Assembly (NCBI GenBank): GCA_009760855.2
Contig: WPIO01000004.1
Coordinates: forward strand, 9,728,501 to 9,792,500
Direction: 5' to 3'
Source: Cristatella mucedo
Taxonomy: Eukaryota; Bryozoa; Phylactolaemata; Cristatellidae
Length of the DNA: 64,000 nt
Every line of letters starts with the position of its first letter. Position 1 is the stretch's first letter. The notes below the pieces were generated by a model. The model did no database searches and had not been told where the DNA came from. It worked only from the letters and a program-made list of their open reading frames with translations. This document shows positions 51,744-63,743 of the stretch, in pieces. Made by a program: the position numbers and the translations under genes.

Positions 51744-52171
51744 TGGCCGGCGATGCAACGCAAGCCATGAAGGTGACGTTGGCCTGCGACCAGCCGGTGG
51801 GCTGTGACGCGGCACAGGCAGGAGAGTGTGTGCAGACCGAAGAGTCTGCACAGGCCGGAGAGTGTGTGCAGACTGAAGAGTCTGCACAGGACGTAGAGGC
51901 TTTACAGGAGGGAGAATCTGTGGAGGCCGCGGAGACTGTGCAGGCCGGAGAGACTGCTCAGGTTGGAGAGGGTACGCAGGACGGAGAAGCAGCTGCGTAT
52001 ATCGGAGACGCTGCGGAAGAATCGGCAGAGGCGGATGGAGCGACGGCGGTTGGTGTCCGGAAAACAGTGGCCGTGGACGTCAGCTCGATGACGATGGTCG
52101 GTGGCTCACGTTGCCGGCTGGTCGCAAAAGGCCGTGCACCAGCTCGCCTCTTGCGATCAGCCGTCAGGTAG
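51314..52171 (+). CDS. Second open frame of the LTR element, Ala/Glu/Ser repeat protein
   Basis: A 285-codon frame overlapping the end of the gag frame in the -1 register. It holds TESAAASATESAAAPATESA-type repeats, then AGECVQTEESAQ repeats, then VGVRKTVAVDVSSM near the end. It could be the gag C-terminus after a frameshift or an old indel, or a separate product. There is no match to protease or RT. Confidence 0.4.
   Translation: MPGDRSLSGCHPVAAGNGYQSGDGWSGCDGVPRSNGVVRATVSGVAEATESETVHGEAAASTWKAATSAWKAVSSTSATESAAASATESAAAPATESAAAPATESAAASAAESAAASAAESAASAWKAAAAPATESAASAREVVAGDATQAMKVTLACDQPVGCDAAQAGECVQTEESAQAGECVQTEESAQDVEALQEGESVEAAETVQAGETAQVGEGTQDGEAAAYIGDAAEESAEADGATAVGVRKTVAVDVSSMTMVGGSRCRLVAKGRAPARLLRSAVR
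51545..51722 (+). repeat. 24-bp tandem repeat inside the LTR element
   Basis: About seven copies of a unit near GCGACAGAGTCGGCGGCGGC, in frame with the second open frame (ATESAAAP/S). Confidence 0.85.
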
Positions 52172-52347
52172 ACTGTGGGGTCAGCTATTGATGCTAGCTG
52201 CCATGTTGAGGATGTGTAGGGTCTAGTTTGCATCGTTTATAGATAGGCTCGTTCATTGCTGCTTAGATAGGCTCGTTCATGCTGCCCTGTACGTTGCAGC
52301 TACGTGTGTTGGTGCTGCAAACTTGTGACCTTAAGGTCAAAGGGGCG

Positions 52348-52588
52348 TGTAGTTTGAGTGTAGGCCGGCTCCTCTAATGAGCCTGTGATGTGGCATGGAC
52401 ACTGGCCGGTAACCGCTGGTGGCCAGATGGATCGGCCGCTGCACAGTTGTGGTCCTCGATTAATCATCGGGGTCAACCGGAGGAGGGGAAGAGGGGCGAA
52501 GGCTGTCGTGCGTCTGGCTGCTCCGTGCCGCCTTGTACAATAAACCGTTGGCGTTGTTCTGGGCCAGCATTCTGTATGCCGAACCACA
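52348..52588 (+). repeat. 3' LTR (241 bp)
   Basis: Same ends as the 5' LTR and nearly identical apart from the two missing segments and a few substitutions, so the insertion is fairly young. Confidence 0.9.
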
Positions 52589-52691
52589 GAATGTGCGTTG
52601 TAGGTGAGCGCTGCGATGCCTCACGACCGTGAACTACGAGCTTGACATCTGACCCGCGGCTATGAGCTAGTCGCTTGGCCGCTGACACTGA

Positions 52692-53065
52692 ATTGATAAT
52701 AATAACACTACCGTTGTGTAGTGCCAACAGAGGACTTGATCTATTTCTAGGCACTTTACGTATGCTGTGACGGAAGCGTGATCAAATGGTTAGTGGAAAA
52801 ATTCAGTGTCAACAAGCATAGCTTGGTTAAAGGTAACATGGCAGTGTCGACGGGCCAATACGGTTAGTGGTTACATACGTAATGTCAGCACGCCTAAGCT
52901 CACAAAGAACTAGTCGAAAGGACCCAGCGAACGCTGTAAGCATCATGTGAGCTTTTAGCTTCTTTTCAAATGTCTTAAAGTCAGAGAGGGTGTCGTTGCG
53001 CCAGTCGGGAGTGAGTTCCACGCTACGTACTAAAGGCACTGTCTCCAAAGGAAAAAGAATAAAAG
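52692..53065 (-). mobile_element. Degenerate LINE 3' end, antisense
   Basis: Diverged terminal motif (AGGACTTGATCTATTTCTAG) and 3' UTR, then C-terminal coding part with GGCACTGTCTCCAAAGG. Confidence 0.75.
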
Positions 53066-54079
53066 CTAATAAAAAATAAAATAAAAGCTAATAGGATTCG
53101 AGTTTAGTTCGAAGCCTAGCTAAACGTCGCATAAAAAGAGACTGTCCCTCCCTGCCTCGTCTGGAGGGCCAAGAGCCGCTCGAAGAGCGGAAGCCGACTC
53201 GCTGCGAGGCAGGCCAACGTCGCTGGATATCCAATCATTCAAAGCCTGCGGCATGGAGCGGCAACTCGAAGCTGCGAAACTCGAGCCGCTTTCGTGGACC
53301 ACGCGGTGGTCGCAGGCCGTCGCATGAAGGCTGCCTAGACCCGCTGAGTATTTCCCTTAATTTCATTTCCCACACGCTCCTTTCTTATACCATCGCCTAA
53401 GGCGTGCCGCTCGACTGGCATCTTTGGGGACCGTAAAAAGAGAAGTAGCTATTTGACGCCTCGGGCGCTACGATGGGTCCCTTCAACAACAAAAATGACT
53501 GCCCCTCTTGAAATGAGTGCTGAACGTGCGCGCGGAATTCGCGCCGATCTAGCAGACTCTCTCGATGTTATGCATGCAATGTATCTCCGACCGTAACTAC
53601 ACGAAGCCACAAAGACTAGTTGGCTGTTACACTGACGAGTTTTCTAAAGTGAACTGAAAGCCTAAGCGGCTTTAGGTGCACATAATTGAGAACGGTTATG
53701 CAATAGCCTCGATAAGCCGAGGCTAATGAGTAGCACGACAAAGGATTGTCTACGGAGAGAGATTATTGCATGAATTACGATCTGGACGGTATTGAACACG
53801 CGGGCTTGACCGAAGTGCCTCTCACTCACTCTCTGAGTGACGGTCTGCTGGCGACGTTTCGTCGCAACGATCTAGGCGTGAGCTGCTGTGAGCTTGCAAA
53901 CGAGTGTGTCGCAAGTCACCTGCCGGACCTGCTGTAATACACGCAGACAGACTTTTGCCCTTTTTCTAACGCGACATTTCGGGGCCAGCGCTGCCTGCAG
54001 GATATCGAACGCTGCTGCGCCTTTGCCGCTGTGGCGTATTTCGAGCGTCACGTCTCTTCGGAGCATTGCATGCGCTGTG
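53066..54079. other. Unassigned region
   Basis: About 1 kb. It contains a nested hairpin at 53151-53213. No gene was recognised. Confidence 0.4.
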
Positions 54080-54300
54080 ATGTACGTACTGACACTGTGC
54101 ATGCTGCCACTAACCACATTTGCATGCTGACCCTGTGCATGTCACCCCTAACCATGTTATTCATTTTGTTCATTTTTCAAGCATGATTTTACTTACCGTT
54201 CAATTGCATTTCCCTTTGCAGCAAATGTAAAGCGCCTAGAAAGAGATTAAATTCTCTGAGGGCGCTTTATCAAGTACATTATTATTATTATTATTACTAG
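54080..54300 (+). mobile_element. LINE 3' end
   Basis: ACTAACCACATTTGCATGCT, the terminal TAAATTCTCTGAGGGCGCTT and an ATT tail. Confidence 0.87.
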
Positions 54301-54654
54301 GCGAGCGTCGCTCGATCGTAGCAGCACGAGCCGAGGGGTAGCGGACCGCTTAGCTGCCGCTACGCGAAACTGCAGAAGTGACAGGAATGGCCGGCTGTAA
54401 TTAGTGCGAAGCGCGAATTGTTGTCTTCGCCGCCCCCGTAGACGAAACGTAAGCGCGCCATCTCAACTCAGATACGACTCGAGAAGAAGGGTATCTCGGC
54501 TTTCGAGGCTCGTCCGGAGTTTGGTTTCGCAGAGGCTTCGTTATCCGGGTACGAGCGGGAAAGCGCGTCGCTAGTGTACCAGCCTACCGTCACCTCTTGG
54601 AGCGAATTCATAGGCTAGTTTAGACAAGAGACTCGTGTTTGAACCAGCGGTTAA

Positions 54655-54800
54655 AGGTGTCCCGACCAAGGTCAAGACTCAAGGTCAAGTAAATGCACAG
54701 GGTGGATGACCTAGGTCGTAAATTCGAGCCACGCGGTGTATGTATAGTGCCTGAATCGATATTAAGTTCTCTAGGGGTGCTATACAAATGAATTGTACTT
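54655..54800 (+). mobile_element. SINE-like element, family S2
   Basis: GTCCCGACCAAGGTCAAGACT head, AAATTCGAGCC in the B-box position, and 3' end TTAAGTTCTCTAGGGGTGCT followed by ATACAAATGAATTG. Confidence 0.62.
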
Positions 54801-54974
54801 ACCTTTCATTCTCGATCAGTACTCTGGGGCCAACGCGGCGAATGGCTACTTTGGCAGAAAAACAGACACCAAGGAATAGAAATGTCGGTAAGGGAATGAT
54901 ATATAATTCATTTTTATTCGGACGGAACGAGTTTTCCTTGAACAGTAAATGCAAGGTAATGAAGTGAGATGAAC

Positions 54975-56459
<1,485 letters not shown>

Positions 56460-56570
56460 ATGAGCGGCGGTCCCGATTTTAAATGGCTGGAAGCTAAAAA
56501 GAAAGAGGAGGAGGCTTCCACTTCTGTAGTTAAGAGCTATAATTCGCCGATGTCTTCAGCTGCTTCCTGA
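56460..56570 (+). CDS. Possible first coding exon or 36-residue ORF, function unknown
   Basis: ATG in a good context (CAAAAAATGAGC). It reads MSGGPDFKWLEAKKKEEEAS and then a serine-rich stretch to a stop at 56568-56570. GT-like donors (TCT|GTAGTT, GTA|GTTAAG) occur before the stop, so it could splice to exons farther right. The strongest acceptor-like site at the right edge is TTTCTTCTAG|GGTGCG at 63980. I do not recognise the protein. Confidence 0.25.
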   Translation: MSGGPDFKWLEAKKKEEEASTSVVKSYNSPMSSAAS

Positions 56571-56727
56571 TATTCTATTTTTAGCACAGCCGATCGCACG
56601 CGATGTGGAGCCAGGTCCCGCATCCGCTCGCACCGCGAAATAGCGGGTGAAACCGCCTGCATTTTCTCCCTGGATCTCACCAGCGAGCACGAGCCGTGAG
56701 CAAGTTTGGCTGCTGGTTGTTTGGCCT

Positions 56728-56860
56728 TGTGTGTGTGTGCGTGCGTGCGTGCGTGGGTGCGTGTGCGTGGGTGCGTGTGCGTGTGCGTGGGTGCGTGTGC
56801 GTGGGTGCGTGCGTGCGTGGGTGCGTGCGTGGGTGCGGGTGTGCGGGTGTGTATGGCTCT
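56728..56860. repeat. GTGCGT-rich microsatellite
   Basis: Variable GTGC, GTGCGT and GTGGGT units, about 130 bp. Confidence 0.9.
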
Positions 56861-56968
56861 ATGTATGTATGTATGGCTCTAAGTATGGCTCTCCTATAGG
56901 CACTTTGTCCACAGCCCTATGTCCACCAGCGCATAGCCAGCGGCATAAATACCAACATCAAACCCGCG

Positions 56969-57660
56969 AACGAGACAAAAACACAACCTCTGTTTGCTGA
57001 ACCCCACCAAGCTGAGTTGAGCTAGGTAAACAATGCCGTCAGCTTGGCACTGAAAAGCCAGCCCTACGAAGGGACATGCGCTAGAACTTGCAGCAACGGC
57101 CTCCTGCATGCAGCCTACCACTGACTCGTGACGATTGCATGTGGACTTCCTGCTTAGCGCATCCTGCAGCACTGTCCTTCACATCGCGGAAGGCTTGTGC
57201 CGAGCTGCAGATGCCACCCCGTGGAATGGCTGAGCAACTAGTACACACCGGCCGCCATGCCCAGAGCCACAAAAACGACAAGATTCAAACTTGTGTTTAA
57301 TGTAGGAAAACATGTTTTTCCATGCATCTACATAAGAAATAATAATCTTGTCGTTTTTGTGGCTCTGGGCATGGCGGCCGGTGTGTACTAGTTGCTCAGC
57401 CATTCCACGGGGTGGCATCTGCAGCTCGGCACAAGCCTTCCGCGATGTGAAGGACAGTGCTGCAGGATGCGCTAAGCAGGAAGTCCACATGCAATCGTCA
57501 CGAGTCAGTGGTAGGCTGCATGCAGGAGGCCGTTGCTGCAAGTTCTAGCGCATGTCCCTTCGTAGGGCTGGCTTTTCAGTGCCAAGCTGACGGCATTGTT
57601 TACCTAGCTCAACTCAGCTTGGTGGGGTTCAGCAAACAGAGGTTGTGTTTTTGTCTCGTT
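56969..57660. repeat. Large palindrome, 317-bp arms, 58-bp spacer
   Basis: Arms 56969-57285 and 57344-57660 are inverted copies of equal length. Their translations are identical over the 66 codons compared, in more than one frame. The spacer holds a small GGAAAA-CATG-TTTTCC symmetry. No target duplication flanks it. Confidence 0.95.
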
Positions 57661-58084
57661 TGTAAACACATGCTGATCGCGATGGGTCAGATAAGAGAGG
57701 CTGCTTAGGACTAAATTCGAAGCCATGCTTGGTCCAGTGTCGTTCCTTTGGTTTAGCCTCATTGCATTAGTCTGCCGTCGGTGGCTTGCAATATATGTAG
57801 TATTACTCTGGTTCGATTGGAGGCTTTGGGCTTAAGGCTTAGGGGTTAGACTTTGGGCTTAAGGTGCCACATAATTTCCGCAACCTTTGGCTAACGCGAC
57901 TAGATGCAGATGGCACAGAGATAAAGCAACAATCTGCATAATGGTTGCAGTGTGCCTGGGTGGAGAGGGCTGGGCAAGTTTGGCACATGTACATTCATCG
58001 AGGTCCCTGTGACTGTCACAGTTCGAAGCATTAGTCTGTGTTTGGAGAGGTTTGCTGACATCACGATATCCCCCTGACTAGCCT
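57661..58084. other. Unassigned region
   Basis: About 420 bp with a short duplication around GGGCTTAAGG at 57828-57862. Nothing else was recognised. Confidence 0.4.
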
Positions 58085-58430
58085 CTTGTTCTTGTGCTCA
58101 GGGGTGAGGTGCATTCTCTTCACGACCCAGATTGTGGGTTCGAGTCCTGAAGTGAGCACGGCAGTAATACCCTTTAAGGCTCTTCTGCTTTAAGAATGAA
58201 GCCGTTGAATCAGCTAATCTTTTTTTGATGGCATTTAAAAAGGTGCCAAAAACCCCCGTGCCCATACGTGTAAATATTCCTTTATGTGTTCAAGGTCACT
58301 ATCCCTGTGCATATTGCTGCTAACCTATTTGGGATTGCCTTGTCTCAGAAAGTGCACTGCGCCTTTTCACTTAGAGAAGGCTGTATAAATGTTACGTTAT
58401 TCCTATTGTTATTCCTTTGAAACCAAACTA
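58085..58430 (+). mobile_element. SINE-like element, family S1, full-length candidate
   Basis: Head TCTCTTCACGACCCAGATTG, perfect B box GGTTCGAGTCC, S1 body GGCTCTTCTGCTTTAAGAAT, and a 3' end TTTCACTTAGAGAAGGCTGT followed by ATAAATG and a TATT-rich tail. Confidence 0.65.
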
Positions 58431-58744
58431 CAGTCGCGCATATACGAATGTCTAATATAGGAATACAGTATATTGGAATAGTCTGCTTGTAAGGATAGCA
58501 GTTCTTTGTCCCCGGAAGTTTTGAGCAATATTAGATATGAGATTAGGCCCATTTGCTGGCCCGAGTGTGTTCTTATAAGTGGAGTCGACTGTAGCTCGCC
58601 CGAGAGTGGCTGTGCAAGCCCAAGCGCCTGCCCTTCGAGTGAGTTTCGGGCGAGCAGCAGTGCGGAGCTCTATTCTGCAGCATTTATTAGGATCAGCACG
58701 TATTAGCTGGCATTCAGCAGAAGACAGCAGTTTGCCACAGTTGT

Positions 58745-58860
58745 ATATTAGAGATTAGAATACTAAGAATAATGTGCTCGTATAGCAAGAGAACTCATCT
58801 TTTTTTCTAAGCACTTCACACTAGTTGGAAAAAAGCCTGTGACCTGATGACGGTGTAGCA
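58745..58860 (-). mobile_element. Diverged LINE 3' terminus, antisense
   Basis: AGAGAACTCATCTTTTTTTC, then AAGCACTTCACACTAGTTGG, a decayed terminal motif. Confidence 0.5.
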
Positions 58861-59321
58861 GCACACTCACGCTGAGTGACTTTGAGCCTCATCTATTGCA
58901 CTTGAATGTTGGGCTGCTAGTCGTCATTGCATCGCCTTCAGGCTACCTCTGGATCTTGTTATATGAGGCTAGGAAGAGTGTGAGCCAGGGGATTGCAGCA
59001 GGTGGCACAGTGCCACGTGGCATTGGAAGATTACTGATTGGATGTTTGTCGATCAAGATGACAGGGGTCTGTCAGGTGCTGAGTTGATGGTGGAAAAGAG
59101 GGTTTTTGTGGTAGGGGTGGAATTTTTCCATCTCAAGCTTTTCAATTGAGGGCACCCGGGTATGCCAGCAATGAGGTCAGGCGATGTTTACAAACTGCAC
59201 ACTTGGGTGGTAGGCAAAGGGCAAGTATTATGCAAAAAAGCAACTCTTGTCAAGATGCTATATGATGGGAAAGTGTTGCTGTGTGGCAGGAGGTTGTAGT
59301 GCTTCACCGAATAGCCGATAC

Positions 59322-59550
59322 TAGTAATGATAATAATACATTTGATAGAGTGCCTCAGAGAACTCAAATCTCTTTCTATGTGCTTTACAATTGCTGCAAA
59401 GGAAGCACGATCGAATGGTTAGTGGTAGCATGCTCCATAAACAAAAACAATAACATGGTTAGGGGTGACATGCTCAGTGTCAGCATGCAAGTGTGGTTAC
59501 TGGCAGCATGCAACAGTGTCAGTAGGCATAGGCACATGACGGACGAATAA
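59322..59550 (-). mobile_element. LINE 3' end, antisense
   Basis: ATAATAATACATTTGATAGA start, AGAACTCAAATCTCTTTCTA and the full 3' UTR segment. Confidence 0.82.
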
Positions 59551-59704
59551 GGCCTTGACTGTGTGGGATGGTTGTTAGAATTGACCGGATGACGGTGCGA
59601 CATCTTCTAACTTGACATGTAAGAGGAATCTAAAAACCCACCAGTTACTTGCTGCATTAGCTCCATCCGTGTGAGTCGTCCTTAATTTGCTAATCTGTGC
59701 TGAA

Positions 59705-61150
59705 ATCTTGAATGGTACCATCGATCACAAAGTTTTTCTAGAGCGCCTCTCATCTCGCCTCGACATCACTGGCACTGCTCTGCAGTGGTTCAGGTCCTAT
59801 CTCAGTGGCAGACTCTAGAGTATTGACGTGAATGGACAAAGATCATCTGAAGTACCTCTGAAATATGGAGTACCTCAGGGCTCCGTGCTAGGTCCGGCTT
59901 TTTTCACGGTTTATACTCTCCCTCTTGCTGATGTGATTGCCAAGCACAATCTAGGCTTTCTCTTCTATGCGGATGACACTCAGTTGTACCTTTGCTTTGA
60001 TCCCTCCCAGCCTTTGAGCACCTCAAATTCTCTCAACTCACCTGCTGCATGTATTGATGATATCCGCACATGGATGGCAGCAAACTTTCTTAAACTAAAC
60101 GATGATAAAAACTAACTTACTAGTTATGGGCAAACCCAGTGTGATTCAGAGATTGGAAAGGCTGACTCTCAAAATTGGCTCTGCCAGCATATCTCCAGTT
60201 GAATCAGCTCGAAATCTAGGTGTCATATTCCAAAGTGACCTCTCGTTAGACGACCACATCAGCTCCACAGTCAAATCTGCCTACTTTCAGCTGCATGGAC
60301 CAACTTAGACGTGGTATCCTTATCTAAACAAGCCCTAATTTTAGCTATGTTATGTAATAATAATAAGTGCAATATTATTATTATTACATAACATAGCTAA
60401 AATTAGGGCTTGTTTAGATAAGGATACCACGTCTAAGTTGGTCCATGCATTCGTGACATCCCGTCTCGACTTCTGCAACTCACTGCTTACTGGCCTACCA
60501 GCATGTGCGATCAGGCGATTGCAGCTGGTGCAAAACTCTGCAGCTAGGCTTGTCTGTCGTGAGCGTTGCAGTTGCCACATTACTCCACTTCTCTCCGACC
60601 TGCACTGGCTACCAGTCAAGCAACGGATTGACTTCAAGGTTTTGTCGCTCACTTTTAGGTCCCTTCATTCAATGGCTCCAACCTATCTCTCCGATATACT
60701 CCCCAATCAGGCCAAGCATCGTACCACCCGCTTTTCGGAATCCAACAGTCTACAAATACCTCGTACAAACCTTAAATCCTTTGGAGACCGTGTATTTAGT
60801 TCGTATGCTCCCAAAGCCTGGAACTCTCTCCCGACCTGCGTCAGAACATCCCCTGACCTGACCACATTTAAAAGGAACTTAAAAACACCTATTTAGGACA
60901 GCATATAGTGGGTCCCTGTGATTCGTCCTTGATGTGCTTATGTGTGCTGACACTGTTCATGCTGCCACTAACCACATTTGTATGCTGACCCTGTGCATGT
61001 CACCCCTAACCATATTATTCATTTTGTTCGTTTTTCAAGCATGATTTTACTTACCATTCAATTGCATTTCACTTTACAGGAAATTTAAAGCGCCTAGAGA
61101 GAGATTAAGCTCTCTGAGGGCGCTTTATCAAGTGCATTATTATTATTATT
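59705..61150 (+). mobile_element. CR1/L2-like LINE, 5'-truncated, interrupted by a palindrome
   Basis: Sense copy from the DHKVFLERLSS region of the RT. It has GVPQGSVLGPAFFTVYTLPL (motif B), FYADDTQLYLCF (motif C), then the C-terminal part (SRLDFCNSLLTGLPACAI), the 3' UTR and an ATT tail. Frames are interrupted near 60110 and by the palindrome 60292-60449. Confidence 0.9.
60292..60449. repeat. Perfect palindrome, 75-bp arms, 8-bp spacer, within a LINE
   Basis: Left arm 60292-60366 is an inverted copy of right arm 60375-60449. The right arm continues the LINE in its normal order. The centre contains TAATAATAATAA-GTGCAATA-TTATTATTATTA, which looks like the LINE tail. Confidence 0.95.
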
Positions 61151-61164
61151 GTTATTATAATGGT

Positions 61165-61300
61165 ATCATTAATCAGTTTACATTCTTCCTATCCAGCATA
61201 TATAAAGTTCCCAGAAAGAAATTTAGCTCTCGTAGGCCCTTACACAATTATTATTACTGATGATAAAATAGTAGTATTGTTATTATTATTATTATTATAG
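61165..61300 (+). mobile_element. Diverged LINE or SINE 3' terminus
   Basis: AAGTTCCCAGAAAGAAATTTAG, then CTCTCGTAGGCCCTTACACA and ATTATTATT, a decayed version of the shared terminal motif. Confidence 0.5.
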
Positions 61301-61686
61301 CAATAGTCTTGTAGTCATGCCCTGAACCTATATACATGTATGTATGCCCAGGTAATAATTTCCATGGCATTATTGCAGACAGCCGGTACAGAAAGCTTCG
61401 ACCTCGGTGAGTCAGAATAGAATGGCAACTGACTGGGATTTACTGTGTTGTTTCAAACTGTGAAAGTTTTTAACTAACCAGTGAGTGACTAATGGCAGTG
61501 GCTTTATTATATAATTTAGTACTGACAGTAATATAATTTAATAGGGCCTGTGCTAAGAAACAAGCTTGGCTGGGGGTGCGGTGCATGGCTCAGTGCTCAC
61601 GCTCATGCATAGGTTCAGAGACTGTCCTTTTGGTCTCCGATACCTCCACTTTGAATAACTTTCTAGTATATACATACATATACATA

Positions 61687-61703
61687 TATGCACACACACA
61701 CAG

Positions 61704-61750
<47 letters not shown>

Positions 61751-61828
61751 CACACACAGGCACACACACACACACACAGGCACACACACACACACACACA
61801 CAACACACACATATATATATATATATAT
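61687..61828. repeat. (CA)n and (TA)n compound microsatellite
   Basis: CA repeats with CAGG interruptions, followed by a short TA tract. Confidence 0.95.
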
Positions 61829-61889
61829 AGAGTTCTGGTTCACTAGAATCTAGTGGTTTCTACTGTTTTTTATAAGGTGTTCCATGAAT

Positions 61890-63150
61890 AGTGACATAAT
61901 AATAATAGTTATAATAATCATGATGACAAAACGTTTATGTAGCATCTAGGTGAACCAAATGTCATTCTAGGCACTTCACACATGCTGAAAAGAAAGCATG
62001 TCAATCGGTTAGTTATAGCACGCACAAGTTCACTGCGCTGAACACAAAGAGCGTTCACGTGGACGTGTCGTGAGAAGCGATCGTTTTTTAGCTTCGTTTT
62101 GAACAGACGTCAAATCGGGAGATGATGTAACATCAGTCGGTAGTGGGTCTAAGCTTTAGTAGCAAAGGTATCTGAGGGCATTATCTCCGAGGGATTTGAA
62201 GCTCATTAGAGTGAGAATCAAACGACCGAAACGAGTCAGAAAAGTGGATGGTGAGACGTGAGGCCGGATGAGGATGTATTCGAGGCTGGTAGGCTGGAGC
62301 AAGAGAATGGAAGGCCATACAGTAAGTGGCAGAATCGCTCGAGTCGATCGATACACTGCTTGATGGGGGTGGCAGGGGGCGGGGGCAGGCAGTGTGATGG
62401 CAGTTGCAACATTCACGACTTGCAAGTGTAGAAGCAGTTTTGTGACATCTCTAATGGTATTGTTACACAAGTGGGAAGACCTACACGAAACGAGTTGCAA
62501 CAGTCTAATCTGAATGTCACGAATGCATGGATTAGTTAGGCTGTGGTGTCCTTATGTACAGCAAGCCCGAATGTTTGTGTGATGCTGCACAGATGAAAGT
62601 AGGCAGATGACTGTGGAGCTGATGTAGTTTTCTAGTGAAAAGTCATTTTTAAACAGGACATCCAGATTTGGAGCAGAGACTACAGGAGATATCCTGGCCG
62701 AGCCAATTTGGAGGGTCAGGCTTTCCGGTTTCTTAGCAACACCAGGTTGTTGGCCCATAGCTGCTACGTTGGTTTTTTATCCCCATTTAATTTGAAAAAG
62801 TTTGCTTCTATTGAAGTTTGCATGTAAACAAGGGCACTGTAAGAGAGCTGAAAGTTTTTGTGACTAGAAGGCACGAACGATCAAAGCACGAGTACAGCTG
62901 TGCGTCGCCTGCATCAGGTGGTGATATACATGCACACTCTTCTGCCGATATATAAATGAGGCTGTTAAATCAGCTTGCCTTTTTCTTCTTTTTTTTGTCA
63001 TGCGTAGACAGGCGTTGGCCCTTGACGTCAACTCCCTGAAATCTTGCAGTGAGACAGGATCTAGACCATTTTGCGCGGTGCCTGTGATTCCTAGGCGATC
63101 CGATAGGTTCACAGGGATGGACAAATTATGCATTTTCCACGTAACCATTA
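61890..63150 (-). mobile_element. Old, diverged CR1/L2-like LINE copy, antisense
   Basis: Decayed tail and 3' UTR, then parts of ORF2 (IGSARISPVVSAPNL, LSDRLGITGTA). An S1-like 3' segment (GAGGCTGTTAAATCAGCTTG) appears to be inserted near 62935-63000. Confidence 0.7.
62930..63002 (+). mobile_element. SINE S1 fragment inserted in an old LINE
   Basis: ACTCTTCTGCCGATATATAA then ATGAGGCTGTTAAATCAGCT, the S1 body, ending in a T-rich run. Confidence 0.5.
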
Positions 63151-63616
63151 AAGTGGACCTGCTATAAGGCCAGGTTAGAGGTGCTATAAGGAAGTTAATC
63201 GAGCAAACCGATGATTACTGCTAATGGATTTTTGTCTGATCTGCAGTGGCCGCAGAAAGCCTGGAAATTGAGAATGCTTGACTGGTCTTTTGATTACTGG
63301 CAAGATAAGCTCTCTGTGTGTGTATTGCTTTACTTTCCAAATCTGCGCGTGTCTCATTTAGCAGTGCCGTTGCTACGTTTTGCCGTGGCTAACGAGTTCG
63401 TCTGCTATCCAGGTTTGTACTAGCATCTGTCGAATGTCGTTGGATCGTACTAGCTGCTGTAGCGATTTACCGGCGCTTGCTCGCCGCTGCGGCTCCATCG
63501 AGCCGTGTCTGCCCACCGAGCCGTGTCTGCCCACCGAGCAGCCGTGTCTGCCCAGGCTAGCCGTTTTGCTAGCGCTGTTGCGGTCATTGCTAGTCTATTG
63601 CTTGTCTATCGTGGAC
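63151..63616. other. Unassigned region near the right edge
   Basis: Contains an imperfect GAGCCGTGTCTGCCCACC tandem repeat, about three copies at 63500-63560. No gene was recognised. Confidence 0.4.

Positions 63617-63743
<127 letters not shown>

Larger units (their letters stand above)
50669..52588 (+). mobile_element. Complete short LTR retrotransposon, gag-like only (non-autonomous)
   Basis: Two LTRs starting TGTAGTTTGAG and ending CCGAACCACA flank an internal region of 1.4 kb. A perfect 5-bp target duplication GAATG lies at 50664-50668 and 52589-52593. A purine-rich tract (TCAAAGGGG) precedes the 3' LTR. No protease, reverse transcriptase or integrase is present, so movement would depend on a related autonomous element. 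A 5-bp duplication is usual for Ty3-type elements. No convincing primer-binding site was found directly after the 5' LTR. Confidence 0.9.

Noticed and set aside
51389-51887. Arginine- and proline-rich minus-strand frames
   Set aside because: Antisense shadows of the 24-bp GC-rich repeat in the LTR element.
57081-57548. Mirror-image open frames of 66 to 120 codons on both strands
   Set aside because: Produced by the inverted duplication, with no recognisable protein.
61553-61843. Cys-Val repeat open frames
   Set aside because: Translation of a CA/TG microsatellite.
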